Assembly: GCF_009377175.1 (NCBI RefSeq)
Contig: NZ_VJZD01000061.1
Coordinates: 1-41,268 of the forward strand
Direction: 5' to 3'
Source: Streptomyces adustus
Lineage (GTDB): Bacteria > Actinomycetota > Actinomycetes > Streptomycetales > Streptomycetaceae
Length of the DNA: 41,268 bases
This document shows, in pieces, positions 24,877 through 33,102 of this stretch; the first letter of the stretch is position 1, and every line of letters starts with the position of its first letter. The translations under genes and the position numbers were made by a program. Under the pieces are notes generated by a model that saw only the letters and a program-made list of their open reading frames with translations, was not told the DNA's origin and ran no database searches.

Positions 24877-26285
24877 CCGCATTGCGAAACTGGCTGACCG
24901 CAGCATTCGTACGCCTGGTGGCCGGGATCGCGATCGCGGTGCCGGCGGCGCTCCTGACGGGGGCGTCGCCGGCCGCCGCGCATCCGATGCCGCACTCGGT
25001 CGTGGAACTCGACGTCCACCAGACCGCGGTGAACGCGCGGCTGGAACTCCCGGTCGGCGAGTTCGCCGTGGCCAGCGGCATCGACCTAAGCGACGCCACC
25101 CAGGCCACCTTGTCCCGTAGGGCCGCGGCCGTCCGCGCGTACCTCGGCCGTCACATCCGCCCGGCCACAACCTCCGGTACGCAGTGGCAGGTCACCGTGG
25201 GCGCGCTCAGCATCAGCCGCGCCGAACAGACCTCGACCGGCCAGTACCGTGAGCTGGTGGCCGAGGCCGTGCTGACCCCGCCCGCCGGTGGCGACGTACG
25301 GCGCTTCACCTTCGGCTACGACGTCATCGTCCACCAAGTCGTCACGCACGTAACCCTGGTGTCGGTACGTCAGGACTGGGCGGCCGGTCAGGTCGACGGC
25401 GAGGGCACCACCCAGGTCGGCACCATCCGGATCGACACCCGGACCATGACGGTCCCGGCTCTGAAGGTCGACCTCGGGGCGGGCAGCGTCTGGCGCGGAT
25501 TCCTCGCGATGGTCGAACTGGGCGGCGACCACATCCTCACCGGCACCGACCACCTGCTCTTCCTGCTGATCCTGCTCCTGCCCGCGCCCCTGGCGGTCCG
25601 TGGCCGTCGCTGGGACGGCCTGGTGGGCTCCCGCACCGCACTGGTACGCATCGGCCGCATCACCCTGGCCTTCACCGCAGGGCACTCCGTCGCGCTGGCC
25701 GCCAGCGCGCTCGGCCGACTGGACGTCCCCGCCTGGCCGGTCGAGGCGTTCATCGCCGCGAGCATCCTCGTCGGCGCCGTCCACGCCGTCCGCCCGTTGT
25801 TCCCTGGCCGGGAGGCAATCGTGGCCGGGGTCTTCGGACTCGGGCACGGCCTGGCGTTCTCCTTCGTCCTGGCCGAGATGCACCTGTCCACCGGACAGCT
25901 CGTGACCAGCCTCCTCGGCTTCAACCTGGGCATCGAGCTGGTCCAGCTCCTGCTGGTCTGCCTCGCCCTGCCCGCACTGCTGTTGCTGGCACGACTGCGT
26001 GCTCAGCCGGTGCTGCGACTGACCGGCGCCGCGCTCACCGGCACGGCGGCCCTGGGCTGGCTGCTGGACCGGTTGGGAGAGCCCAACCCGGTCGCACGAG
26101 CCGCCGACGGCGCCGGAACCCACACCACAGCACTGCTGGCCGTGCTGGCAGGGACGGCGGTGACGGCCATGACGTGGGCACTGACCGCACGGCGGCATCC
26201 AGCGGCCGAGGGCGCCTCGGAACTTCAGCGTGTTGAGGAGGACCGGGACGACGAGGCCGCGTCCGCTCCGGTGCAGGGCGCCTGA
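24873..26285 (+). CDS. HupE/UreJ-family membrane protein
   Basis: The 470-residue protein has a signal peptide (about 1-35, ending ASPAAAHPMPH), an extracytoplasmic domain (about 36-225), then about seven membrane helices with the HupE/UreJ-2 signature: GGDHILTGTDHLLFLL (about 216-231), FTAGHSVALAASAL and GLGHGLAFSF. The conserved His/Asp residues in helices are thought to carry nickel or other divalent metal in HupE proteins. A soluble acidic C-terminus follows. Start ATG 24873 is translationally coupled to the DUF3500 gene. Function as a metal permease or sensor is inferred from the family. Confidence 0.87.
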   Translation: MTALRNWLTAAFVRLVAGIAIAVPAALLTGASPAAAHPMPHSVVELDVHQTAVNARLELPVGEFAVASGIDLSDATQATLSRRAAAVRAYLGRHIRPATTSGTQWQVTVGALSISRAEQTSTGQYRELVAEAVLTPPAGGDVRRFTFGYDVIVHQVVTHVTLVSVRQDWAAGQVDGEGTTQVGTIRIDTRTMTVPALKVDLGAGSVWRGFLAMVELGGDHILTGTDHLLFLLILLLPAPLAVRGRRWDGLVGSRTALVRIGRITLAFTAGHSVALAASALGRLDVPAWPVEAFIAASILVGAVHAVRPLFPGREAIVAGVFGLGHGLAFSFVLAEMHLSTGQLVTSLLGFNLGIELVQLLLVCLALPALLLLARLRAQPVLRLTGAALTGTAALGWLLDRLGEPNPVARAADGAGTHTTALLAVLAGTAVTAMTWALTARRHPAAEGASELQRVEEDRDDEAASAPVQGA

Positions 26286-26309
26286 CCGAGGTTTGTCGGT
26301 CAGGCGCCC
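26276..26309. terminator. bidirectional terminator hairpin between convergent genes
   Basis: GGGCGCCTGACCGA (26276-26289) and TCGGTCAGGCGCCC (26296-26309) form a perfect 14-bp stem with a GGTTTG loop. The 5' arm includes the stop codon of the HupE/UreJ gene, and the convergent tannase-like gene ends 19 bases beyond. Confidence 0.75.
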
Positions 26310-26327
26310 ACGCCGTTCGTACGGGGG

Positions 26328-28073
26328 TTACTTCTTGGTGATGGACGCCACCCAGCTGATGAAGTTCGTCGTCGAGTCGCCGGTGCGCTCGGCCTGTGTG
26401 TGCCCCTGGCCCCACACGGTGGCGAAGTCGACGTCGTGGATGCCGTAGTTCCTCAGGGCCAGCGCGATGTTGATCTCGGTGGTGTTGGCGGTGTCGCCCT
26501 GCATGATGCCGGTGCGGATGCGCCAGTGGCGCGCCGGCCGCGACCGGCGGTAGCCGTCGAAGGCGGGGGAGAGGAAGTACAGGGGGTTGTACGCGTCGGC
26601 GCGCCAGGCCATGTCCTTGCCGACGCTGTCCTTCTTGGCGAAGTCGCTGTCGTACGCCGAGGAGCCGTAGCCGGAGTCCCAGTCGGAGTACGTGGCGTAC
26701 GTCGTCTCGTTCGCCTTGATGACGTCCCGGGTGAGTGGCGCGAAGTGGGCCGGGGCGTCGAGCCCCATGGCGAAGACGCCGTTCTCGGTCTGCGCGCGGG
26801 AGTACCCGTCGAACGCGCCGACCGGCTTGTTCGCGTTCTTCTGGCTCTTGGCGAAGCCTTCGAGGCCGGACACCGTGGCGGTGTTGGTCGTGGCGTCGTA
26901 GGCGACCCAGGTGCTGTCGGCGTTGAGATGGGTGATGTAGTCGGCGACCGTCTCGTAGGTGGTGGAGGTTCCCGTCTGGCCCGATCCGGGCGGGCCGCCC
27001 ATCGTCGTGACGGTGTACGGGAAGGTGGTGTCGGCCAGGAAGTGGTTCAGCGAGGTGGTGATCACCTCGATCAGGTGGTCGTAGTAGCTGCCGGCCAGGT
27101 GGATGCCGCTGTCGGACTCGGTCAGCTTCAGGCGCCTGCCCTGCTCGTCGCGCAGCCCCAGCCGGTTGAGGTACTTGGGCCAGGCCTTCGCGAGGTCCGT
27201 GGAGTAGGCGCTGGTCCAGGTGCCCGCCGCGCGCGTGCCGGTCGAGGCGAACTGGCCCATGTTCCACTCGTAGGACAGGTTGGCCTCGTGCAGGCTGGTG
27301 ATCGGGCACCAGGCCATGACGCCGGCGACCGCGTCGCTGAGGGGGCGGCCCTCGGCGTCCTCCATGGCCGCGCCTATCGTTCGCAGGTAGGGGTGGTACA
27401 GGGGGCTGTCACCGGACGCGCCCGCCACGGTGTCCTGGGCGCCGCCGCCACTCATGCCGAACAGGACGATGTCGTCCGTGCTTCCGGGCAGGACGCTCCT
27501 GTTGTACCGGAGGAAGCGGACCGCGGCCTTGAGGTCGGTCACGCCCCAGGGCGCCGCGTCGGAGCGGGTGCTGGTCGAGGTGTTCCGCCCGCGCAGGCCC
27601 GGCCACACGTAGATGTGCCCGGCCTGGAGATACCGCGACACGCTGCTGTAGCTGTAGGACGTGGCCGGCTTCTGCGCCGAGTAGCCGGGGGTGTTGACCG
27701 GGATCACGATCGGCGCCGTGCGTCCCGAGTAGCCGCCGGTGGTGCCCTTCGGGTTGACCGTCGCCGTGTACGTGGTCCCGTCGCTGTTCGCGGTGGCCGT
27801 CAGGTAGGCGCCCGGTACGTAGATCGACAGGTTCTCGTAGTCCGTGGCGGCCGGGTTGGTGACGTACACCTTCCCGAGCTGGTAATACACGTCGTTGGCC
27901 GAGTCGTACGACCAGGCGGTGGAGTCGAACTCCAGCGAGTACGCCGAGGACGCGCTCGCGGCGCCGCGCGACGACGAGGTACCGGCGAAAGCCTCGCCTG
28001 CCGCGCTCTCGGCGATTCCGAACGCGGCTACGGCCGCGGCGCCCCGGAAAACTGTCCTGCGGTTGATGTCCAT
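26328..28073 (-). CDS. Tat-exported tannase-like esterase (subtype B tannase family)
   Basis: 581 residues. The N-terminus MDINRRTVFRG plus a hydrophobic stretch ending near AFAG is a twin-arginine signal. The mature part is an alpha/beta hydrolase: nucleophile Ser208 in GMSGGGAQ, and near the C-terminus VWGQGHTQAE with the likely catalytic His558. The strands VYYQLGKVYVTNP, IVIPVNTPGYSAQ and HIYVWPGLRGRNTST match bacterial tannases and related feruloyl-type esterases, which hydrolyse galloyl or other aromatic esters outside the cell. ATG 28073 follows AAGGAGGT. It might feed aromatic acids to the catabolic operon 10 kb away (speculative). Confidence 0.82.
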   Translation of the reverse strand: MDINRRTVFRGAAAVAAFGIAESAAGEAFAGTSSSRGAASASSAYSLEFDSTAWSYDSANDVYYQLGKVYVTNPAATDYENLSIYVPGAYLTATANSDGTTYTATVNPKGTTGGYSGRTAPIVIPVNTPGYSAQKPATSYSYSSVSRYLQAGHIYVWPGLRGRNTSTSTRSDAAPWGVTDLKAAVRFLRYNRSVLPGSTDDIVLFGMSGGGAQDTVAGASGDSPLYHPYLRTIGAAMEDAEGRPLSDAVAGVMAWCPITSLHEANLSYEWNMGQFASTGTRAAGTWTSAYSTDLAKAWPKYLNRLGLRDEQGRRLKLTESDSGIHLAGSYYDHLIEVITTSLNHFLADTTFPYTVTTMGGPPGSGQTGTSTTYETVADYITHLNADSTWVAYDATTNTATVSGLEGFAKSQKNANKPVGAFDGYSRAQTENGVFAMGLDAPAHFAPLTRDVIKANETTYATYSDWDSGYGSSAYDSDFAKKDSVGKDMAWRADAYNPLYFLSPAFDGYRRSRPARHWRIRTGIMQGDTANTTEINIALALRNYGIHDVDFATVWGQGHTQAERTGDSTTNFISWVASITKK

Positions 28074-28200
28074 TCGTGGACCTCCTTGTGCAGCGGGTGA
28101 CGTGGGCCGCACCCGTACCTGCGCATCGCCTCGGCGACACGGCGGGCAGGTCCGGCTGTGCAGCTCGTTCGAGTCCCCGACTGTAGGCAAGGAAGCTGTG

Positions 28201-28212
28201 ATTGTTGACAAT
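28201..28212 (-). promoter_or_regulatory. ATTGTTGACAAT palindrome upstream of the tannase-like gene
   Basis: This AT-rich 12-bp near-palindrome stands out in the 340-base gap 28074-28413. On the minus strand it contains GTCAACAAT, the same nine bases found at 23463-23471 before the DUF3500 gene. It lies 128 bases upstream of the esterase ATG. The rest of the gap holds no gene I can support. Confidence 0.5.
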
Positions 28213-28413
28213 TTTGATGATGATTTGGTTAGAAGGCTGCGTGGCGTGAGGTCGCGACACGGTCGGGAGCTCGAAGCGGCTTGCCGGGGTTGGGCCCCGG
28301 CATCCTCGCGCCGGCCCAGGCGATCGAGACGCGCACCGAGCGCGTCGCCCCGGCGCTGAACGGGTGATTCCTGCCGTGTGCTCCCCGGAGCCATCCCAGG
28401 GGTACACGGTTTG

Positions 28414-29634
28414 TCAGCCGCCGACGACCGACGGCGCGGGAGCCCGGTGCACCCAGTGGGTGGCCTGCTCGTAGGCGTGTCCCAGTTGGAGCACCGCCAG
28501 GTCCGCCTGGTGCCGGCCGATCAGCTGCACCCCCATGGGCAGTCCCTGTGTCCCGAAGCCGACGGGCATGCCCAGTACGGGCAGCCCGGTCAGCGACCAG
28601 CAGGCCACGGTCTCCATCCACCGGTGGTAGGTGTCCATCGCCCGGCCGTCGATCTCGGCGGGCCAGTGCACGTTCTTGTCGAACGGGAAGACCTGCGCCG
28701 AAGGGGCGAGGACGAAGTCGTAGCTCTCGAAGAGCCGCTGCACCGCCGCGTACAGGGCGGTTCGGGCGGTGTCCGCCGCGGAGACGTCTAGTCCGCTCAG
28801 TCCGAGCCCGTTCTCGATCTCCCAGACCGCTTCGGGCTTGAGCCGCGCGCGCCGCTTCTTCGGCCGGTAGAAGTCCTGTCCGGCCGCCGCTATGCCCCAC
28901 CAGCGCAAGTCAGGAAGGTCTCCCAGATCTTCTCCGGCGCGAAGTCGGGAAGCGCGATCTCCACCGAACATCCGAGGGACTCGAAGACGGCGAAGGACGA
29001 CTCGCACAGCTTCAGCAGCTTCAGCAGTCCGGGTTCGGTGGCCGGATGGCCAGCCGCAGGCCGAACGCGTTGTTGAATACTGCGGGGTTGCGCAGTGATC
29101 CCATGAAGTCGCTGCCGTCCGCCACCGGCACCATCCGCAGGGCCACGGCGACCGCGGCGCCGCCGCTGCTCCCGCCCGCGGTCAGGGCGGGGTCGTAGGC
29201 GTTCCCGGTGGTTCCCCAGACCGGGTTGTAGGTCTGCGAACCGAAGCCGAACTCGGGGGTGTTGGTCTTGCCGATGAAGATTGCACCGGCCGCCCGCATC
29301 CGGGCCACGAACAACTCGTCCTCGGCGGCCGCCCGGTCCTCGAACAGCGGGGAGCCATGGTGAAGGGCAGCCCCGCGGCGGCCGCGAGGTCCTCGGCCGC
29401 GTGCGGGAAGCCGTGCATCCAGCCGAGGTACTCGCCACGGTTCAGCTGTTCGTCCCGCTCGCGTGCCCGAGCGAGGGACAGTTCCGGGTCCGGCCGGCCG
29501 ACGATCGCGTTCACCTGCGGGTTCACCCGCTCGGTGTGGCTCAGGTAGGCCTGCATGACCTCGACGCAGGAGAGGGTCCGCTGCCGGATGGCGCGGGACA
29601 GGGAGACGGCGTCGAGGGCGACGATGTCGTGCAC
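28414..29634 (-). pseudogene. decayed amidase (amidase-signature family)
   Basis: Read from GTG 29634, the first frame gives an amidase N-terminus (VHDIVALDAVSLSRAIR...) up to LPFTM. Near 29356 one base is missing, and the sequence continues in another frame as SPLFEDRAAAEDELF, with the catalytic Lys in GKTNTPEFG and the Ser motifs GGSSGGAA and DGSDFMGSLRNPA. After NAFGLR the family's next stretch (about 60-90 residues) is absent and a stop follows. The sequence resumes near 29030 in a third frame with TEPGLLKL...SLGCSVEIALPDF, and shifts again near 28910 to RWWGIAAAG and an intact C-terminal third. The total of about 407 codons is short for the family. It is almost certainly inactive. Confidence 0.87.
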
Positions 29635-30054
29635 GAGGTGCCTTCCTGGTCGTGAGAGAGCCAAGGCCGAGCGGTCGCGCGGGCGGGCCCCTGGAGTCAG
29701 CGTGCGGCGGCTCGTGGACGGGCAGGCCGAAGGCCGACCAGATCGCTGCGGTGAGTGCGGCGCGATGGCGGCGGCCGCGAAGGAGGGGGAGCGGTCGGCG
29801 AACCGACGCCGGCCCGAGGTATGGGACTCGTCCTCGTCGTACAGGCGTTTGGCCAACATGATCACGATGCCATCGGTCGTTGATCGTATGGCTCATTGAG
29901 GCGGTGATGATGGCTGATTCGGTCATCGGTCGGCGTTCCGCTGCGCTTGAGGGAGCGGATTACAACCGGGGTCTCCGCCGCTGCGGCACGGTGCCGACCG
30001 ACCTCGGGTAGGTCTCCCGGGAAGACAACCGGGTACGGGAATCGCTTCCCGCAC
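29635..30054. other. 420-base stretch without a convincing gene
   Basis: The interval separates the amidase pseudogene from the dehydrogenase-NTF2 gene. Open minus-strand frames cross it (one starts MIMLAKRLYDEDES) but show no family resemblance and no ribosome site, and may be further gene debris. ATG-rich AT-leaning sequence around 29860-29920 could include the old amidase promoter. No strong hairpin was found. Confidence 0.4.
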
Positions 30055-31221
30055 TCATGCGTGACGGTGGTACGCCTTGTTGGTGATGCGCCAGCCGTCG
30101 TCGGTGCGGGCCAGCAGGAAGATGTCGGTGAACGTGTCGGCGCCGTGGATGAGCGTCATGGTGGCGGTCGCGACGCTCCCGTGGACGTCCACGGCGTCGA
30201 TACGGCGGGTGCGGGTCGCCTCGTCCGGGGCCGGCCGGCCGTGGAAGAGGGCGCAGTACTCGTTCAGGCGCCAGGAGACGAACGCGCCGTCCCGGATGCC
30301 CTCGATGTGGGCGGTGGGCAGGAACGCGTCGTGGAAGTGGGCGGGGTCGCCGGTGGCGTGTCCGCGGATGTAGGAGCGCAGCGGTTCGAGCACGGCGTCC
30401 GGTACGGCGGGGACGGTGGCGGCAAGAGCGATGTCGTCCTCGGGGTCGGCGGGGGAGCCGGCCAGGTCGTCCAGGCCCGTTGCGCTGCGCAAGGGGGTGT
30501 CCGACGCGGCCGCGAGCAGGGCCATGTCCTTGGTGAGCGCACCGATCGTGAAGTGGGCGGTGGCAGCGGTCGGTTCACCGAGTAGGAAGGGGCGCTTGCG
30601 GGCCACGAGCCCGCCGAGCTGGCCGAGTTCGAGGACGTCCAGAGTCTGCGTACGGGGCAGACCGAGGGCTTCGGCCTGCCGCAGGGTGTCGCGCAGCGCG
30701 AGGACGGCTCCGGCTAGGCTGCTGTTGGCGATCAGCTTGAGCGCGGCGGCGGTGGCGGCGTCGTCCACGCGATGGACGGTGCCCAGTGCTTCCAGAACCG
30801 GTCGGACGCGTTCGAGCACGTCCCGGTCGGCGGCCGCGAGGATCTGGAGGGCGCCTGCGGCAGCGGCAGGCACCGAGCCGAGCACGGGCGCGTGGACGTA
30901 GGCCGGGCCGAGGTCACCGGCCAGCCTCGCTGCCTCGGCGGGGGCGACGGTGCTGGTGTTGAGGACGATCGCGTCCGCTCGCAGCGAGTCACGGACGTCA
31001 TCGAGAACCTGCTGGCAGGCCGGCCCGTCGAACAGCGCCAGTACGACGAGATCGGCCCGGGCCACGGCCTCGTGCGCGTCGCCGGTCGTCTTGACGGTTC
31101 CTGAGGTGTGCCCTGAGCGGGTCCAGCCGACGACGTCCCGGTCCTGGGCGGCCAGTCGTGTCGCGATCGTGCCGCCCATGCGTCCCAGACCGAGGACGGC
31201 GATCGTGTGCGGTGTGGTCAT
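30055..31221 (-). CDS. NAD(P)-dependent dehydrogenase fused to an NTF2-like domain
   Basis: 388 residues in two parts. Residues 1-265 are a 6-phosphogluconate/3-hydroxyisobutyrate dehydrogenase-like enzyme: VLGLGRMGG (9-17) binds the dinucleotide, STVAP (90-94) and Lys162 in ALKLIANSS match the catalytic region, and the helical dimer domain follows. Residues 274-388 match the Lumazine-binding-2/SnoaL group of NTF2-like folds (DAFLPTAHIEGIRDGAFVSW, DEATRTRRIDAVDVHGSVATATMTL, GWRITNKAYH). The join is a continuous frame with no indel evident. Relatives of part one usually end near 290. It is divergent from a LysR gene that probably controls it. Confidence 0.85.
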   Translation of the reverse strand: MTTPHTIAVLGLGRMGGTIATRLAAQDRDVVGWTRSGHTSGTVKTTGDAHEAVARADLVVLALFDGPACQQVLDDVRDSLRADAIVLNTSTVAPAEAARLAGDLGPAYVHAPVLGSVPAAAAGALQILAAADRDVLERVRPVLEALGTVHRVDDAATAAALKLIANSSLAGAVLALRDTLRQAEALGLPRTQTLDVLELGQLGGLVARKRPFLLGEPTAATAHFTIGALTKDMALLAAASDTPLRSATGLDDLAGSPADPEDDIALAATVPAVPDAVLEPLRSYIRGHATGDPAHFHDAFLPTAHIEGIRDGAFVSWRLNEYCALFHGRPAPDEATRTRRIDAVDVHGSVATATMTLIHGADTFTDIFLLARTDDGWRITNKAYHRHA

Positions 31222-31275
31222 GACCGCCACAGTGGTGCACCTCGAAGGGTCGCGACAAGCGCAGATCTGGCATCC

Positions 31276-31289
31276 CTGCCCTGCGGCAG
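31276..31289. promoter_or_regulatory. inverted repeat in the LysR/dehydrogenase divergent region
   Basis: CTGCC-CTGC-GGCAG lies between the two divergent starts (31221 and 31318). A direct repeat GCATAC (31292 and 31305) follows. These are candidate LysR-binding elements; neither exactly fits T-N11-A. Confidence 0.35.
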
Positions 31290-31317
31290 ACGCATACCGA
31301 CGAGGCATACTGCCGCC

Positions 31318-32301
31318 ATGGATCTGACGGTGTGGCGGACTTTCGTGACCGTGTGCCGGGCCGGATCGCTGTCGGCGGCGGCAGCCGAGCTCCATCACAC
31401 GCAGTCGGCCGTCTCCCGGCAGATCGCCGGGCTGGAGCGGCAGCTCGGCGTGCCTCTGATGGAGCGCCATGCGCGTGGTGTGCGCCCGACACCGGCCGGT
31501 GAGGTGTTCTGGCGTCATGCCCTGGCCACCCTCAACGAGGCCGACCGAGCCGTTCGCGCGGTACGGGACGTCCGCGACGGAGTGTGGGAGCGGCCCCTGG
31601 CCATCGGCGCGACGCCCTCTCTGGCCGCGGGGATCGTCCCCGAGGCCGTCCGGGGTTTGCTGGAGCAGGCCGGATCCCTCCGGTGGAGCCTGCTGCCGGG
31701 CCTGAGCGCCCAGTTGCACGGCCGCGTGCTCGCCGGCGATCTCGACATCGCCGTCGTCACCGACGCGCCGCCCGGACTGAGCGCCGACCCGCGGGTCGAG
31801 CGCAGGTTCCTGGGACTCGACGAGATGGTCGTCGTAGTGCCCTTGGGGCATCCGATGGCCGGAGACGGTCCGGTGCACATCCAGTCACTGGCCGACCGGA
31901 CCTGGGCCGAGGACAACGACGGCTCGGCGGCGCTCCTGCGCCAGCACGCCGCACGCGCCGGAGTCAGCGCCCGCATCGACCTCAACGCGGCCGATCTGCC
32001 CGGCAAGTTGGCCCTGGTCGCCACCGGTCACGCCATCGCGTTGATCCCCGCAGTGCTGACGGGCGCACTGCGGGCCGATGTCACCACGGTCGCCCTGGTG
32101 GATCCCCCGACCCGCGGCATCTACACGATCACACCGCGCCGCAACGCCCACCCCTGCGCAGCCTCTCTCCACGACCGGCTCGCCGCTGTGTTCGCCTCGG
32201 CCCGTCCGACCCAGGACGCCCACCAGCCGACCGGAACGGGCACCTACCACCCCCACGCGCCCACTGGCCTCGCCCCAGGGCGACTTGGTGCCGGAGCCTG
32301 A
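31318..32301 (+). CDS. LysR-family transcriptional regulator
   Basis: 327 residues: winged helix-turn-helix at 1-60 (GSLSAAAAELHHTQSAVSRQIAGLERQLG), linker helix, then an effector-binding domain (about 90-290) with RPTPAGEVF and DIAVVTDAPP segments. The last 35 residues (after about 292) are a Pro/His/Thr/Gly-rich extension. ATG 31318 sits 97 bases from the divergent dehydrogenase-NTF2 start, the usual geometry for LysR control of the neighbour. No strong Shine-Dalgarno is visible, suggesting a short or leaderless transcript. Confidence 0.92.
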   Translation: MDLTVWRTFVTVCRAGSLSAAAAELHHTQSAVSRQIAGLERQLGVPLMERHARGVRPTPAGEVFWRHALATLNEADRAVRAVRDVRDGVWERPLAIGATPSLAAGIVPEAVRGLLEQAGSLRWSLLPGLSAQLHGRVLAGDLDIAVVTDAPPGLSADPRVERRFLGLDEMVVVVPLGHPMAGDGPVHIQSLADRTWAEDNDGSAALLRQHAARAGVSARIDLNAADLPGKLALVATGHAIALIPAVLTGALRADVTTVALVDPPTRGIYTITPRRNAHPCAASLHDRLAAVFASARPTQDAHQPTGTGTYHPHAPTGLAPGRLGAGA

Positions 32302-32397
32302 GGCCGGACAGAGAACGCGGCCAGCCCCAGCACCCCGAGGACCTGCACTGTCGAACACGAGTTGGGGTCGGACCGCGAGTCGGGGGTTGCCCGAGTG

Positions 32398-32997
32398 TCA
32401 GTGATGGCTTGCGGTCCGGTCTTCTGCGCGCGAAGGCCGGAGCCCGGAGAGGGTGACGTCGACGAGACGGTGCACGGCTGCCTCCGATGACAGCCCCCCT
32501 GCGGCGGACAGGGCGTGCAAGCAGTAGTCGGCCAGCTCGCCCGGGGAGACGTCGTCCCGGACCGCGCCTGCCTCGGCGGCTTCGGCGATGACCTCGCGCA
32601 CCAGCTGGTGCAGCTGCTGCTGAGCCTCGATGACGTGCTGGTCCCTGTGGACGAAAGCGGCGACCTCTCCGTCCTGGGGCCGCTTGTAGGTGATGTGGGC
32701 GTAGCCGCGCAGTACTGCTTCGAGCCGTGCCACGGGCCTGTCCGCATGGTCCCGGGCCTGGGACAGCCGGCCCAGATGGGCCGTGACGTGACGCTGGTGC
32801 CAGGTGATCAGGATCGACTGGACGTCCGGGAAGTACTTGTACAGCGTCGCGCGCCCGATCCCGGCCTCCTTCGCGATCTGCGACATCGTCACCGACGCCA
32901 GACCGTGCTCACCCACGAGCGCGACGGTCGTCTCCATGACGGCGTCCTGCACGGCGCGGCGATGCGCGTCCATCGTCTCGTCCCACAGCTTCGGCAT
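32398..32997 (-). CDS. TetR-family transcriptional repressor
   Basis: 199 residues. The N-terminal helix-turn-helix (about 35-56: VTMSQIAKEAGIGRATLYKYFPD) is a canonical TetR domain. The C-terminal ligand-binding helices (70-190) are divergent, as usual. ATG 32997 is followed by a second possible Met in-frame (WDETMDAHRR). The gene is divergent from a methyltransferase, and a palindrome inside that gene's promoter is the likely operator. Its ligand is not predictable. Confidence 0.92.
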   Translation of the reverse strand: MPKLWDETMDAHRRAVQDAVMETTVALVGEHGLASVTMSQIAKEAGIGRATLYKYFPDVQSILITWHQRHVTAHLGRLSQARDHADRPVARLEAVLRGYAHITYKRPQDGEVAAFVHRDQHVIEAQQQLHQLVREVIAEAAEAGAVRDDVSPGELADYCLHALSAAGGLSSEAAVHRLVDVTLSGLRPSRAEDRTASHH

Positions 32998-33037
32998 ACA
33001 GCAAGGGTACGCAACGACGAGGTCGAGACACTCTGCC

Positions 33038-33066
33038 TTGACAGAGACAATGTGTCTCGATAAATC
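33038..33066 (+). promoter_or_regulatory. promoter with a palindromic TetR-type operator in the spacer
   Basis: TTGACA (33038-33043) is a consensus -35 box. The next 17 bases contain GAGACA-ATG-TGTCTC (33044-33058), a perfect 15-bp palindrome, and are followed by TAAATC (33061-33066), a weak -10. The methyltransferase start is 36 bases further on with AAGGAAGG before it. A repressor bound there would block RNA polymerase directly and also cover the TetR gene's own upstream region. Confidence 0.72.
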
Positions 33067-33102
33067 TGGAGGGGTCGATCCGGGCGAGAAAGGAAGGCTC
33101 CG

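Noticed and set aside
28205..28234. Plus-strand promoter (TTGACA, 18 bases, TTAGAA)
   Set aside because: No plus-strand gene lies downstream for more than 1.7 kb; the site is better explained as an operator palindrome of the minus-strand esterase.
29905..30011. Short plus-strand frame starting MMADSVIGRRSAALEG
   Set aside because: About 35 codons, no Shine-Dalgarno and no recognisable domain; could not be supported as a gene or transposase remnant.
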